A stretch of DNA of 64,000 nucleotides from Kiloniella laminariae (GTDB lineage: Bacteria; Pseudomonadota; Alphaproteobacteria; Kiloniellales; Kiloniellaceae). Of this stretch, positions 29,382 to 38,750 are shown piece after piece. The translations under genes and the position numbers were made by a program. Where the stretch lies: contig NZ_JAPWGY010000004.1 in the NCBI RefSeq assembly GCF_027214005.1, positions 1 to 64,000 on the forward strand, written 5' to 3'. Numbering within the stretch: the first letter of the stretch is position 1; each line of letters starts with the position of its first letter. The notes beneath the pieces were generated by a model. It was not told where the DNA came from, searched no databases, and worked only from the letters and a program-made list of their open reading frames with translations.

Positions 29382-30074
29382 TTAAATTCCTTGTTCGACC
29401 AGGGAAGCGAGAATAGCACGAAGCTCTGAAACACCCTGGCCCTTCATTGAGGACGTTTTGACAATATAGGGGTGGGCTGCGGGGCGTTTTGACAGCTCTT
29501 TGGCCAATTTGCTTTCTTCAGCGGCAAGCTCGGAGGCTTTGGTCTTGTCGACCTTGGTCATGATGATCTGGTACGAGACTGCACAGGTATCCAGTTCGTC
29601 CATGATCTCGCGGTCACTGTCTTTGGTGCCATGCCGTGCATCAATCAGCAGCAGAATACGTTTCAGCTCGGCTCGTCCGCGCAGATAGTTCCGTGTGAGG
29701 TTGGTCCAGTAAGCGATATCAGATTTTGAAGCCTGGGCGTACCCATAGCCGGGGAGATCAACAAGCATGAGCTGCTTGCCAAGATCAAAGAAATTCAACT
29801 GACGTGTCCGCCCCGGGGTGTTTGAGGTCCGGGCCAGCGTTTTCCGTCCGGTCAAAGCATTAACCAGACTGGATTTTCCGACATTTGACCGACCGGCAAA
29901 AGCGACTTCCGGGAGGTTGTAGCGCCCGATGTGTTCGTCTTTTGTCGCGCCAAGAATGAACTCGCAAGACTGGGTAAAGAGTAATCGTCCTGCTTCGACC
30001 AGCCGTGGGTCGTCGCCAGGATTTTCCAGCTTGATACCGGATTGGGGTATTGAAACCGGGGTTTCGTCAGTCAC
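29382..30074 (-). CDS. engB: Ribosome-biogenesis GTPase EngB (YihA/YsxC)
   Basis: 230 residues starting at the GTG at 30074, chosen because AAGGAG lies about six bases upstream; the open frame extends 18 codons further without support. GTPase motifs are in order: G1 GRSNVGKSS (61-69), the G2 Thr in TPGRTRQ, G3 DLPGYG (106-111), G4 TKVDK and a G5-like TSSMKG. The family acts in assembly of the large ribosomal subunit. It follows yidC in the rpmH-rnpA-yidD-yidC-engB-argB run, after a terminator that may attenuate read-through. Confidence 0.95.
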   Translation of the reverse strand: MTDETPVSIPQSGIKLENPGDDPRLVEAGRLLFTQSCEFILGATKDEHIGRYNLPEVAFAGRSNVGKSSLVNALTGRKTLARTSNTPGRTRQLNFFDLGKQLMLVDLPGYGYAQASKSDIAYWTNLTRNYLRGRAELKRILLLIDARHGTKDSDREIMDELDTCAVSYQIIMTKVDKTKASELAAEESKLAKELSKRPAAHPYIVKTSSMKGQGVSELRAILASLVEQGI

Positions 30075-30172
30075 GTGCGTCTCCTTTTGTGCTGGCCCAT
30101 GATTAATCCCTGTCGGTCTGAACGGCAAGAAAGAATAAGCTGCACCGGAAAAATGTAGGTTTCAGAAGGAAA

Positions 30173-30215
30173 AAACAGGAAAGGCCTGGATTTTCCATCC
30201 AGGCCTTTCCTGTTT
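30173..30215. terminator. Long hairpin terminator between yidC and engB
   Basis: CAGGAAAGGCCTGGA pairs perfectly with TCCAGGCCTTTCCTG, extended by A and T runs on the flanks, around a short T/C-rich loop. It should end most transcripts from the rpmH side; engB then needs its own promoter or read-through. Confidence 0.88.
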
Positions 30216-30234
30216 TAAAATAACCCCTAGGGGA

Positions 30235-32025
30235 TCAGCTTTTGCTTGGTTCCGGTGTTCGCCCAAGAGGAACGCCGGCCTTTTTCATAATCACAGCCTG
30301 CTGGATGATGGAAAGAAGGTTGTTCCAGGTCCAGTAAATCACCAATCCGGCAGGGAAACTGCCAAGCAGGAAGGTGAAAAACAGAGGCATGAACAGGAAG
30401 ACCTTGGCCTGAACCGGGTCTGTTGGTTGCGGGTTCAGACGCTGTTGCAGGAACATGGTGATACCCATCAGGACCGGCCAGATACCGATATTCAGGAATG
30501 CAATGATACTTCCTGCTTCTGGAACACCCCATGGCAGCAGACCAAAGAAGTTGACCAGTGAAGTCGGATCAGGAACGGAAAGGTCGTGGACCCAGCCATA
30601 AAAAGGTGCCTGATGCATTTCCAGGGTGACAAAAAGAACCTTGTAGAGCGAGAAGAAAATCGGAATCTGCACGACAATTGGCAGACAGCCAGCCATCGGA
30701 TTGACCTTCTCCTGCTTGTACAGGGTCATCATCTCCTGATTAAGCTTCTGTTTGTCTTCGCCAAATCGTTCTCTCAGGGCAACCAGTTTCGGCTGAAGTT
30801 TGCGCATCTTCGCCATGGAAACGTATGACTTGTTCGCCAAGGGGAAGAGGATCAGCTTGATCACTACAGTCAGCGCCATGATGGAAAGACCAACGTTGCC
30901 GACAATGCCTGTCAACCAGTGCAGGGCATAGAAGAAAGGCTTGGTGATGTAATAGAACCAGCCAAAATCAACGGCGAGATCTAGATCCTGAATCCCGAGT
31001 TCCGTATCGTATTTGTCGATCAGCGGAACTTCCTTGGCACCTGCAAAGAAGTTGCTGTTGAATTCGATATTCTGACCGGGGGTCACAGACTGGACTGCAT
31101 AGAAGAAGTCTGTCTGGTAACGGTCAACGCCGTTCTTGCCGTTGTAAAGAAAGCGGGTTGTCACAGCTTGTTGTTGATCGGGGATAAGGGCTGTGAGCCA
31201 GTATTTGTCGGTAATGCCGAGCCAGCCGCCTGTTGTCGAGCCATCTACACGCTTGTCTTCCTGGAGGTCGGAGTAATCGACTTCCTGCAGTTTGCCACCA
31301 AGGACACCAATAGGACCTTCATGCAAGATGTAATATCCAAGGGTCTCTGGTGTGCCTGTCCGGGAAATCAGGCTGTAAGGGGCAAGGTCAACGGCACGGT
31401 TGGTCGCGTTGGAAACGCGTTGAGAGATGTTGATCATATACCCTTTGTCGATGCGCAACGTCCGCTCAAAGGTCAGACCCTGTCCGTTGTTCCAGGTCAG
31501 GGTTACAGGGGTTTCGGGGGTCAGGCGGTTACTGCTTGCCTGCCAGACAGTATTGTTTCCTGGAACTGGCAATGCCCGATCTGAGGAGATCCAGCCAAAG
31601 TCGGCGTAATATGGCTTGGCGGTTCCTGCAGGTGACAGCAAGGTGACATTCGGACTGCCGTCATCAATGGATTCCTGATAATTTTTCAGTGTCAGGTCGT
31701 CAATCCGCCCACCGGTGAGCGAGACACTTCCGCGCAGGGTGGGGGTGTCGATAACAACGCGTTCCTGCGTCGCAAGGACCTGTTCGCGCGGGAGACCAGC
31801 ACTTAAGCTGGGCAGAGCATCCGGGCTACCGGGAAGTTCAGGGATACTGGTTTCTCCGGTCGAGGCTGCCTGTGTCTGGGACTGTTGTTGCTGAGCCGCT
31901 TGCCGGGCTGCAATCTGTTCCGGAGTTGGCGGAAAGAAATATTCCTGCGCGAATGTCCAGCCAAAAAGTATGACTGCTGAAAGGACAACAGCGAGAAGAA
32001 TGTTACGTTGATCTTCGTTTTGCAT
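30235..32025 (-). CDS. yidC: Membrane protein insertase YidC
   Basis: 596 residues from the ATG at 32025 (MQNEDQRN, a typical YidC opening; a TTG five codons upstream is less likely). Residues about 8-25 form the first membrane helix, then a linker rich in Gln and Ala, a large periplasmic P1 domain (about 60-345) and the five-helix insertase core with FPLANKSYVSMAKMRKLQPKL and NPMAGCLPIVVQIPIFFSLYKVL. The hydrophilic-groove Arg expected in the first core helix region is covered by the ITKPFFYALHWLTG stretch, which I cannot align with certainty. It lies 11 bases downstream of yidD. Confidence 0.97.
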   Translation of the reverse strand: MQNEDQRNILLAVVLSAVILFGWTFAQEYFFPPTPEQIAARQAAQQQQSQTQAASTGETSIPELPGSPDALPSLSAGLPREQVLATQERVVIDTPTLRGSVSLTGGRIDDLTLKNYQESIDDGSPNVTLLSPAGTAKPYYADFGWISSDRALPVPGNNTVWQASSNRLTPETPVTLTWNNGQGLTFERTLRIDKGYMINISQRVSNATNRAVDLAPYSLISRTGTPETLGYYILHEGPIGVLGGKLQEVDYSDLQEDKRVDGSTTGGWLGITDKYWLTALIPDQQQAVTTRFLYNGKNGVDRYQTDFFYAVQSVTPGQNIEFNSNFFAGAKEVPLIDKYDTELGIQDLDLAVDFGWFYYITKPFFYALHWLTGIVGNVGLSIMALTVVIKLILFPLANKSYVSMAKMRKLQPKLVALRERFGEDKQKLNQEMMTLYKQEKVNPMAGCLPIVVQIPIFFSLYKVLFVTLEMHQAPFYGWVHDLSVPDPTSLVNFFGLLPWGVPEAGSIIAFLNIGIWPVLMGITMFLQQRLNPQPTDPVQAKVFLFMPLFFTFLLGSFPAGLVIYWTWNNLLSIIQQAVIMKKAGVPLGRTPEPSKS

Positions 32026-32036
32026 CAGTGATCGGC

Positions 32037-32306
32037 TCAACGGTTGTTTGGGACATGACAGTCAACGTGCTGACTGCAGTCAGGTGATTCGGGTACGGGG
32101 TCATAACCATGACCACCCCAGGGGTGGCAACGGCCCAGACGTTTAAGAGCCATCCATCCACCCTTCACCACGCCATGCGCAACAAGTGCGTCGCTGGCAT
32201 ATTGTGAACAGGTAGGGTGGTAACGGCAGCCCGCGGGAGTATAGGGAGAGATACCGTACTGGTACAGCTTTATGAGGCCAAGAAGAAGTACACGTAATAT
32301 TTTCAA
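32037..32306 (-). CDS. yidD: Membrane protein insertion efficiency factor YidD
   Basis: An 89-residue protein with [35 protein letters not shown], the diagnostic YidD core with three conserved cysteines. It associates with the inner face of the membrane through an amphipathic helix and assists YidC. The apparent start is a TTG with AGAGG about eight bases upstream. It is 27 bases downstream of rnpA. The C-terminal tail [18 protein letters not shown] is variable in the family. Confidence 0.92.
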   Translation of the reverse strand: MKILRVLLLGLIKLYQYGISPYTPAGCRYHPTCSQYASDALVAHGVVKGGWMALKRLGRCHPWGGHGYDPVPESPDCSQHVDCHVPNNR

Positions 32307-32333
32307 TCTTGTGGCCTCTCTTTTCCTGGTTTC

Positions 32334-32744
32334 TCAGTTCTGGTGTCTTGTCTGGCCTGAGGCTCTGGAACGGTCTGTTTTTACTCTTTGCAGAGCGGAT
32401 GACAGATCTTTCTTCAGGTCATCGTAGGTGCGAAACAGGGTTGTTTTGCGCCCAATCAGGACATAGTCGTGCTCTGCCTTTCCATGATCGGAAAGCAGTT
32501 CTGCTGCAACAGCACGCAATCTGCGCTTTACCCGGTTTCTGATTACAGCGTTGCCAACTTTTTTGGTAACAGTAAAGCCAATGCGAATAGCGCCAGACCC
32601 ACAAAGTTCTTCCGGGTTGGAAGAACTTTCAGGCTGGCGCCGCATGGCCTGAAGAATCAGACCTGGGGTGACCCATTTGTTTTGCGTCGCTGCTACCCGA
32701 AGAAATTCGGATCGCTTTTTGAGCTTTCCGATAACGGGCATCAT
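32334..32744 (-). CDS. rnpA: Ribonuclease P protein component
   Basis: 136 residues. IGFTVTKKVGNAVIRNRVKRRLR is the classic RNR motif that binds the RNase P RNA for 5' maturation of tRNA. The start MMPVIGKLKKRSEFLRV is typical. The C-terminus (RVKTDRSRASGQTRHQN) is a basic tail. It begins four bases after the rpmH stop. Confidence 0.96.
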   Translation of the reverse strand: MMPVIGKLKKRSEFLRVAATQNKWVTPGLILQAMRRQPESSSNPEELCGSGAIRIGFTVTKKVGNAVIRNRVKRRLRAVAAELLSDHGKAEHDYVLIGRKTTLFRTYDDLKKDLSSALQRVKTDRSRASGQTRHQN

Positions 32745-32748
32745 GACC

Positions 32749-32883
32749 TTAAGCAGATAGACGCTTACGGCCTCTTGCGCGACGGTTAGCTAGGACGCGG
32801 CGACCGCCTACGGTAGCTTTACGGGCGCGAAAGCCATGGCGGCGTTTGCGAACCAGTACGCTCGGCTGAAAAGTGCGCTTCAC
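32749..32883 (-). CDS. rpmH: Ribosomal protein L34
   Basis: A 44-residue protein too short for most gene tracks. It starts at a GTG (32881-32883) with GGAGA seven bases upstream and reads [20 protein letters not shown], then [15 protein letters not shown] and ARGRKRLSA before TAA. This is the complete L34 sequence. It heads the rpmH-rnpA-yidD-yidC run; overexpression of a downstream short frame is known in some bacteria but nothing here shows it. Confidence 0.97.
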   Translation of the reverse strand: MKRTFQPSVLVRKRRHGFRARKATVGGRRVLANRRARGRKRLSA

Positions 32884-33320
32884 AGTATTTCTCCGTTAAT
32901 CGGGAGGTTGTCGAAAATAGTGGTGGGTGTATAAGCGGGCACCAGGCGTCTGTCAACGCCTCTTCACCAGATTCATTGGATTCCCTCATGGATTCCTTGA
33001 GGATTTTCCGGAAATGGCCAGAAACTCTGCGGGAGTCTTTGATGCAAATGGAAAATTATGAGGTATCAGTCTCAAGGTTTTCCAGGGCAAAACCATCGTT
33101 GGGCTGTTCTTATCAAGCTTTCTCCCCAAAGGACAGGAGGAAATCCTGCAAGGGCAAAAAAGGTTGCTGGCCGATTGCTTCGTAATTGACGAGAAACCTG
33201 GGGAGATTGGTCTTTTCAATTGCTCTCGGACGATCACAACCTTGTGTGAAGCGATTGATTGACTTGATTTTTCGCGGTTACCCACAAAACTATATCTTCA
33301 TGATAACTGCAGATGACACT
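32884..33320. other. Divergent intergenic region between rpmH and the TVP38-family gene
   Basis: About 440 bases. It should hold the rpmH promoter on the minus strand. I looked for DnaA boxes and an origin, because rpmH is beside oriC in some bacteria, and saw none. Short open stretches in the region (for example 32976-33185) have no family resemblance. Confidence 0.6.
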
Positions 33321-34055
33321 ATGAGTGCAAAGAACAACACACCTCTGGCGAAGGGCTCCCGGTTGAAGCGCCTGCTTCCCTTGCTGATTTTATTGCTTGG
33401 TCTGGCTGCCGTTTATGCCATGGGCTGGCATCGTTATCTCAGTTTCGGGATTTTACAGGAAAATCGTGAAAACCTGATTGGATTCGTCCAGGGCCAGAAA
33501 GTGATTGCGGCTTTGGCTTTTCTGGCACTCTACGCCCTTGCCGTTGCCTTCTCGATACCTGGGGGATCATTCCTGACGATTGCGGGCGGATTTATGTTTG
33601 GAACCTGGCTGGGAGGGCTTTATGCCGTGATGGCCGCAACAGTGGGCTCGACACTTGTATTTCTCGCTGCAAAAACGGCCTTCGGAGGAATTCTGCGGCA
33701 GAAAGCCAGCGGATATCTTCAGAAGATGGAATCCGGGTTCAAGGAAAATGAGTTGAGTTATTTGCTGGTTTTGCGTCTGGTGCCGCTGTTCCCTTTCTGG
33801 CTGGTCAATCTCGTTCCGGCTTTCGTTGGTATGTCGCTACGCAATTATGTCATAGGGACTTTTTTCGGGATCATTCCGGGAACATTTGTCTATGCCAGTG
33901 TCGGTAACGGTCTGGATGCGTTGTTTCGAAGCGGTGAGACGCCGGACCTGGGTATTATCCTGCGCCCGGAAATCCTGCTGCCTATAATGGGATTGGCTTT
34001 GTTGTCCCTTGTGCCAGTTCTCTATAAAAAATACTGCAAGGAAAAACAGGCCTAA
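33321..34055 (+). CDS. TVP38/TMEM64 (DedA-like) membrane protein
   Basis: About 244 residues from the ATG at 33321; another ATG at 33300 is possible and neither has a clear ribosome-binding site. After a charged N-terminus there are about five or six membrane segments. The family signature is FSIPGGSFLTIAGGFMFGTWLGGLYAVMAATVGSTLVFLAAK, followed by LVLRLVPLFPFWLVNLVPAFVGMSLRNYVIGTFFGIIPGTFVYASVG. The DedA superfamily includes lipid scramblase/translocase-like proteins, but no substrate can be read here. It is followed after 42 bases by a flavoprotein; the two are also known as a fused protein in other bacteria. Confidence 0.92.
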   Translation: MSAKNNTPLAKGSRLKRLLPLLILLLGLAAVYAMGWHRYLSFGILQENRENLIGFVQGQKVIAALAFLALYALAVAFSIPGGSFLTIAGGFMFGTWLGGLYAVMAATVGSTLVFLAAKTAFGGILRQKASGYLQKMESGFKENELSYLLVLRLVPLFPFWLVNLVPAFVGMSLRNYVIGTFFGIIPGTFVYASVGNGLDALFRSGETPDLGIILRPEILLPIMGLALLSLVPVLYKKYCKEKQA

Positions 34056-34097
34056 ATATCCGCCTGGTATTCGCAAGTTTCTTCATCGGGGAATAGC

Positions 34098-35513
34098 ATG
34101 ATTAAAACGGATCTCTGCGTTATCGGTGGCGGTTCAGCAGGACTTTCTGTTGCTGCAGGTGCGGCCCAGATGGGAGCTGATACCGTTCTGGTCGAATCCG
34201 GGAAAATGGGCGGAGACTGTCTGAATTATGGCTGTGTTCCTTCAAAAGCACTGCTTGTTGCGGGCAGGGCAGCCAGAGCAGGCAGGGAAGCAAAGGATTT
34301 TGGCATTGATTATTCCGACCCCAAAGTCAATTTCCGGACTGTACATGATCATGTGAAGGACGTTATTGCCGGGATAGAGCCCCATGATTCTGTCGAACGC
34401 TTTGAAAAGCTTGGTGTGCAGGTTGTGCAAGGCCATGGAAGCTTTCTAAATCCGAAGCAGCTTCTGGTGGGGAGTCAGGTGATAGAAGCTCGGCGTTTTG
34501 TTATCGCAACAGGATCCCGAGCGATGACCCCGCCGATAGGAGGATTGAATTCGGTTCCCTTTCTAACAAATGAAAGCGTTTTTGATCTCACGGATTTGCC
34601 CCAAAAACTGATTATAGTAGGGGGGGGACCTATCGGATGTGAACTTGGCCAGGCTTTTCGGAATCTGGGCAGCGAAGTTACAATCGTCGAAATGGCAACA
34701 ATCATGCCCAAGGACGATCCGGATCTTGTTGAGATCGTTCGATCCCGGTTACTCGCTGACGGTGTGAATATCCGGGAAAAAACAAAGGTTATTGCCGCCC
34801 GGTGCAGCGACGATAGTGTCGTGCTGGAAGTCGAGCAGGAGGGGCAGAAAAAGGACATCACTGGCAGTCATCTGCTCCTGGCTGCAGGACGCATTCCAAA
34901 TCTGGATCAACTCAATCTGGAAGCTGCCGGTGTCGCCTATGAGCGTGGCGGTATTGTCGTCAACAGGGGGTTGAAAACCAGCAATCGGAAAATTTATGCG
35001 GCGGGTGACGTGACAGGTGGGTATCAGTTCACCCATATGGCGGCCTATGATGCGGGAATTATCGTTCGCAATGCGTTGTTCCGGCTCCCTGCCAAGGTGG
35101 AGCATTCCGCTGTTCCCTGGGTGACCTATACTGACCCTGAACTGGCTCAGGTTGGGCTCACCGAAGTCGAGTTGCGGAATAACGGTGATCAACACCGTGT
35201 ATTGCGCTGGTCCTTTGCGGATAATGACCGGGCCAGGGCAGAACGTCGGACAGAAGGCCTAATCAAAGTGATGACAAACCCCAAGGGTAAAATACTGGGG
35301 GCATCAATTGTCGGACTTCACGCTGGCGAGCTTGTTCTGCCCTGGGGACTCGCAATTTCAAAGGGGCTCAAGATCGGAGACATGGCGAGTGTCATTGCAC
35401 CTTACCCAAGCTTGTCAGAAGTAAGCAAACGCGTGGCCGGAAGCTATTTTACCGAGACCCTGTTCAGTGACCGGGTCAAAATGATCGTTCGTTTTCTGGC
35501 AAAATTCGGATGA
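34098..35513 (+). CDS. FAD-dependent pyridine-nucleotide disulfide oxidoreductase (mercuric-reductase-like)
   Basis: 471 residues. FAD-binding GGGSAG is at 10-15, redox-active disulfide GGDCLNYGCVPSK has Cys41 and Cys46, the NAD(P)-binding IIVGGGPIGCELGQAF is near 170-186, and the second FAD motif IYAAGDVTGGYQFTH lies near 298-312. The dimerisation domain follows. The C-terminal motif that normally reads His-Pro-Thr, with His as acid-base catalyst, reads APYPSLSE here, so Tyr replaces the His. There is no N-terminal mercury-binding domain and no mer gene nearby, so it is unlikely to be a mercuric reductase. It probably works with the TVP38 protein encoded just upstream. Confidence 0.88.
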   Translation: MIKTDLCVIGGGSAGLSVAAGAAQMGADTVLVESGKMGGDCLNYGCVPSKALLVAGRAARAGREAKDFGIDYSDPKVNFRTVHDHVKDVIAGIEPHDSVERFEKLGVQVVQGHGSFLNPKQLLVGSQVIEARRFVIATGSRAMTPPIGGLNSVPFLTNESVFDLTDLPQKLIIVGGGPIGCELGQAFRNLGSEVTIVEMATIMPKDDPDLVEIVRSRLLADGVNIREKTKVIAARCSDDSVVLEVEQEGQKKDITGSHLLLAAGRIPNLDQLNLEAAGVAYERGGIVVNRGLKTSNRKIYAAGDVTGGYQFTHMAAYDAGIIVRNALFRLPAKVEHSAVPWVTYTDPELAQVGLTEVELRNNGDQHRVLRWSFADNDRARAERRTEGLIKVMTNPKGKILGASIVGLHAGELVLPWGLAISKGLKIGDMASVIAPYPSLSEVSKRVAGSYFTETLFSDRVKMIVRFLAKFG

Positions 35514-35546
35514 TATGGCCTGATCGGGCTGTGGTATGATTTTCTC

Positions 35547-36971
35547 ATGACCCCAAAACTGCATCTGCCTCCCTTTATTACCAGTCTCTCCGCCAAACTT
35601 CTGGTTCTGACGGCAATGTTTGTGCTGCTGGCCGAGATTCTGATTTTCGCTCCTTCAATCGGGCGTTTCAGATTTGTCTCGCTTCAGGAGCAACTCGCCG
35701 ATGCCCATCTGGCGATCCTGGCCCTTGATGCCACAGATGACATGATGGTGAGTGAGGATCTGGAGAAGGAACTCCTCAGCCATGTGAATGCTCTGGCTGT
35801 CGGCCTGACTCGTCCCGGACAGGGCAAGTTGATGCTTATGGACGGGGCCGATGTTGTGGTCGATGCGACCTATGATCTGCGCGAGGAGAGCTTCTTTGGT
35901 CTGATCAAGGATGCTTTTGTTACGCTGGGGCAGGATCGTCATCGGGTATTGCGCATTATCGGTCTGTCGCCGAAAGATCCAGAGGTTCTGGTTGAGGTGG
36001 TGATGAGTGAAACCAGGCTTCGCATGGAGATGTTCGATTACTCCTGGCGTATTCTCGCCCTTTCTCTCGGTATTGCCCTGATGACTGCTGCGCTTGTTTT
36101 TGTCAGCCTGCACCGTTTACTGGTTCAGCCGATGCGGCGGATTACCTATAGTATGATTGTCTTCCGGGAGGCCCCCGAGGATGCAGGGAGGATCATCATT
36201 CCTTCGCGCCGGACGGATGAGGTGGGGGTTGCTGAACAGGAACTGGCGTCCATGCAGCAATCGCTTCAGGCGTCACTTGGGCAAAAGAACCGGCTTGCGG
36301 CACTGGGCACTGCCGCGGCCAAAATCAATCATGACCTGCGCAATGGTCTTGCAACGGCACGTCTGATTTCTGATCGGCTGAAACGCAGTGACGATCCGGA
36401 AGTCCGGGAGGTTGCTCCGGTCTTGCTGGCGGCGATTGATCGGGCGGTACATATCTGTGGGCAGATGTTGAATTTCACCAAAGAAGGAACGCCACGACTC
36501 GACATCACAAACTTTGATCTGCACGACCTTGCCAGCGAAGTTGTCGACACGATTGGCGCGGCGGAAAGTGTCTGTCTGCTGGTGCAGAATCATATACCGC
36601 CGGGCATGGAGGTTTCGGGAGATTGGGAGCAGCTGTATAGGGTTTTTGAAAACCTTGCCCGAAATGCGGAACAGGCCGGGGCTTCTGTTGTCGAGATTCG
36701 AATGCAACAGGAGCCGGACTGTCTGATTGTTACTGTTGCAGACAACGGCCCCGGTATCCCTGCAGAGATCCAGAACAACCTGTTCAAACCTTTCAAGGGA
36801 TCGACCCGGCAAAACGGGTCGGGTTTGGGGCTGGCTATTACCCGGGACCTGATGCGGGCCCATGGTGGAGACATCTGGCTTGATGTCTCTGAACTGGGGG
36901 GAGCCTGTTTCTGTCTTGAATTACCGCTTGGGGACAGTGTAACGGCGCGATCAGATCAGCTGTTCGGTTGA
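35547..36971 (+). CDS. Membrane sensor histidine kinase
   Basis: 474 residues. Two membrane helices (about 13-35 and 165-190) flank a periplasmic sensor of about 130 residues, followed by a HAMP-type linker (VQPMRRITYSMIVFRE). The phospho-acceptor is His262 in AAKINHDLRNGLATARLI, an H-box with D-L-R-N. The HATPase domain has the N-box LARNAEQAG, DNGPGIP (G1) and GSGLGLAI (G2). No response regulator is adjacent. It follows the flavoprotein by 33 bases and overlaps the convergent GNAT gene by 16 bases. The signal is unknown. Confidence 0.93.
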   Translation: MTPKLHLPPFITSLSAKLLVLTAMFVLLAEILIFAPSIGRFRFVSLQEQLADAHLAILALDATDDMMVSEDLEKELLSHVNALAVGLTRPGQGKLMLMDGADVVVDATYDLREESFFGLIKDAFVTLGQDRHRVLRIIGLSPKDPEVLVEVVMSETRLRMEMFDYSWRILALSLGIALMTAALVFVSLHRLLVQPMRRITYSMIVFREAPEDAGRIIIPSRRTDEVGVAEQELASMQQSLQASLGQKNRLAALGTAAAKINHDLRNGLATARLISDRLKRSDDPEVREVAPVLLAAIDRAVHICGQMLNFTKEGTPRLDITNFDLHDLASEVVDTIGAAESVCLLVQNHIPPGMEVSGDWEQLYRVFENLARNAEQAGASVVEIRMQQEPDCLIVTVADNGPGIPAEIQNNLFKPFKGSTRQNGSGLGLAITRDLMRAHGGDIWLDVSELGGACFCLELPLGDSVTARSDQLFG

Positions 36972-37441
36972 TCAGAGTTTGTCTGAAGCTCGATATTCAT
37001 AAGGAAATAGTGGGTTTTATCTTCTATAAAACGACTGACGACTTGCCAGCCCATAGCAGCGTAAATTTCAGGTGAAGCGCTGTAGAGAAACAGCCGTTGG
37101 TCGCCGCGTTCTCTGGCAAAAGTCATACTGGCATCGATCAGGGCCCGTGCAATCCCCTGACGCCGGTATTCTGGCTGGACATAAAGCGCAGCCAGCCAGG
37201 GGCGATAATGGGCGTATTCAGGGTGATCACATTCAATCAGCAAGGTTGTGCCAAGAGCTGTATCCCCGGAAAAGGCAACAAAGGCCTGTTCCGGATTTTC
37301 CGGGTCCGCAAGTTCCCTGTAGGCATCAAGAATGTCTGTTGCTGCTATACCACGTGCCGCTCCCCAGCTTTCATGGTTCCAGCGGGCGCAGGTCTCTATG
37401 AAGCGGGGCTGGTTCCGCAGAAGATCAATTGTTATTTCCAT
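36956..37441 (-). CDS. GNAT-family N-acetyltransferase
   Basis: 161 residues. The acetyl-CoA binding motif A is YVQPEYRRQGIARALIDASMTFARERG (about 91-117), with the Q/R-x-x-G-x-A pattern. The substrate cannot be inferred; the opening SWGAARGIAATDILDAYRELADPE resembles small GNATs of unknown target. Its 3' end overlaps the sensor-kinase gene on the other strand. Confidence 0.85.
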   Translation of the reverse strand: MEITIDLLRNQPRFIETCARWNHESWGAARGIAATDILDAYRELADPENPEQAFVAFSGDTALGTTLLIECDHPEYAHYRPWLAALYVQPEYRRQGIARALIDASMTFARERGDQRLFLYSASPEIYAAMGWQVVSRFIEDKTHYFLMNIELQTNSDQPNS

Positions 37442-37544
37442 TGAACCAGCCTTTGCGTCATTCCTGAAATTCCGAATTAGAACTGTGCCTTACTCTATCT
37501 TGCACCCGGATCTGGCAATCAGATCTTGCGGTCGGTGTTCGTAC

Positions 37545-38750
37545 TTAATCCAGACTATAAAGTTGCAATTTCAGATATTCTGATTCTGGCAGAAACGGAT
37601 GAACCGGGTGATCTGGTCCGGCACCGCGGGTGTAGAGCAGGCGGGACTGCCGCGTGGCATCAAGCAGGCCTTTGCGCACCTGTTCGGCAAAGTTTTCGAT
37701 ATCCATGTGATGCGAGCAGGAGGCGATCACGAGGTATCCGCCGGGGTTCACCAGCTGGGCGGCCAGGCGGGCAAGCTTGCGATAGCCCTTGGCACCTTGT
37801 TGCAGGTCTTTGCGGTTTTTGACAAAGGCTGGTGGATCGACAATGACGAGATCAAAAGTTTTTTGTTCCTGGGCAAACTTTGCCAACTGGCTGAAGACCT
37901 CTGCCTTGATAAAATTGCAGCGATCAAGGACGCCGTTTTCCGTTGCCGCCATCGTTGCGAGGTCCAGCGCAGACTGGCTGCGATCGACTGTCGTAACGGA
38001 TTTTGCACCAGCAAGCGCGGCCTGAACTGTAAAACCTCCCGCAAAGGAGTAACAATCGAGCACATCGGCATCGCGGGCGAATTGGGCAGCAAGAACCCGG
38101 TTGTCCCGCTGGTCAAAGAACCATCCGGTTTTCTGTCCGTCCTGCAGTTCGGCAAAGAAGGTTGCATTGTGTTCGATGACTTTGATCGGCCCAGAGAGCT
38201 GACCTTTGACCACCTTGTCATAACACTCCAGCCCCTCCTGCAAGCGAGAGGGGGTGTCGTTGCGCAGCAGGACGTTTGTCGGGGCAAGAACCCGGTCCAG
38301 CGCGCCGAGTAAAGCGGGGAGAAGATTTTCAATGCCTGCGGTGTTGACCTGGAGAACCAGCGTGTCACCGTAGCGGTCAATAATAGTGCCGGGAATGCCG
38401 TCTGCTTCCGCATGAATCAGGCGGTAGTAAGGGCGATCAAACAGCTTTTCACGCAATGACAGGGCCTGAGACAGAATCGCGGCAAAAAAATCTTCGTCGA
38501 TGATCGCTTTGGCATTGTTCGACAGCAGCCGGGCAGAAATCAGCGGCAGGCGATTGTAGATGGCAGTGCCAAGGGATTGACCGTCGTGGGCCTCAATGCG
38601 GACCACTGTCCCGGCGGGGAGTTCTTTTGTGCCGGGGGTGACCTCAATCTCGTTGGAAAATACCCAGGGGTAGCCGTTGAGCAAACGCCGTTGTGATTTG
38701 GGCTTCAGGCGGATTGTCGGGCGGAGTTTTAGATCGGTGGCAGAACTCAT
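37545..38750 (-). CDS. RlmI-type class I SAM-dependent rRNA methyltransferase
   Basis: 401 residues from the ATG at 38750 (an in-frame GTG lies directly before it). An N-terminal PUA domain (about 15-95, with RLLNGYPWVFSNEI) is followed by an RNA-binding-like region and a methyltransferase core with VLDCYSFAGGFTVQAALAGA (SAM-binding) and LVIVDPPAFVKNRKDL (motif IV), then ASCSHHM. The layout matches RlmI, which makes 5-methylcytosine in 23S rRNA at the position equivalent to 1962. A different target base is possible. Confidence 0.9.
   Translation of the reverse strand: MSSATDLKLRPTIRLKPKSQRRLLNGYPWVFSNEIEVTPGTKELPAGTVVRIEAHDGQSLGTAIYNRLPLISARLLSNNAKAIIDEDFFAAILSQALSLREKLFDRPYYRLIHAEADGIPGTIIDRYGDTLVLQVNTAGIENLLPALLGALDRVLAPTNVLLRNDTPSRLQEGLECYDKVVKGQLSGPIKVIEHNATFFAELQDGQKTGWFFDQRDNRVLAAQFARDADVLDCYSFAGGFTVQAALAGAKSVTTVDRSQSALDLATMAATENGVLDRCNFIKAEVFSQLAKFAQEQKTFDLVIVDPPAFVKNRKDLQQGAKGYRKLARLAAQLVNPGGYLVIASCSHHMDIENFAEQVRKGLLDATRQSRLLYTRGAGPDHPVHPFLPESEYLKLQLYSLD

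Noticed and set aside
32884-33186. Possible replication origin beside rpmH-rnpA
   Set aside because: No DnaA boxes, no dnaA or dnaN gene, and this cluster is often far from oriC in alphaproteobacteria.
34098-35513. Mercury resistance (merA)
   Set aside because: No N-terminal heavy-metal domain, no C-terminal Cys pair, no other mer genes; family similarity only.
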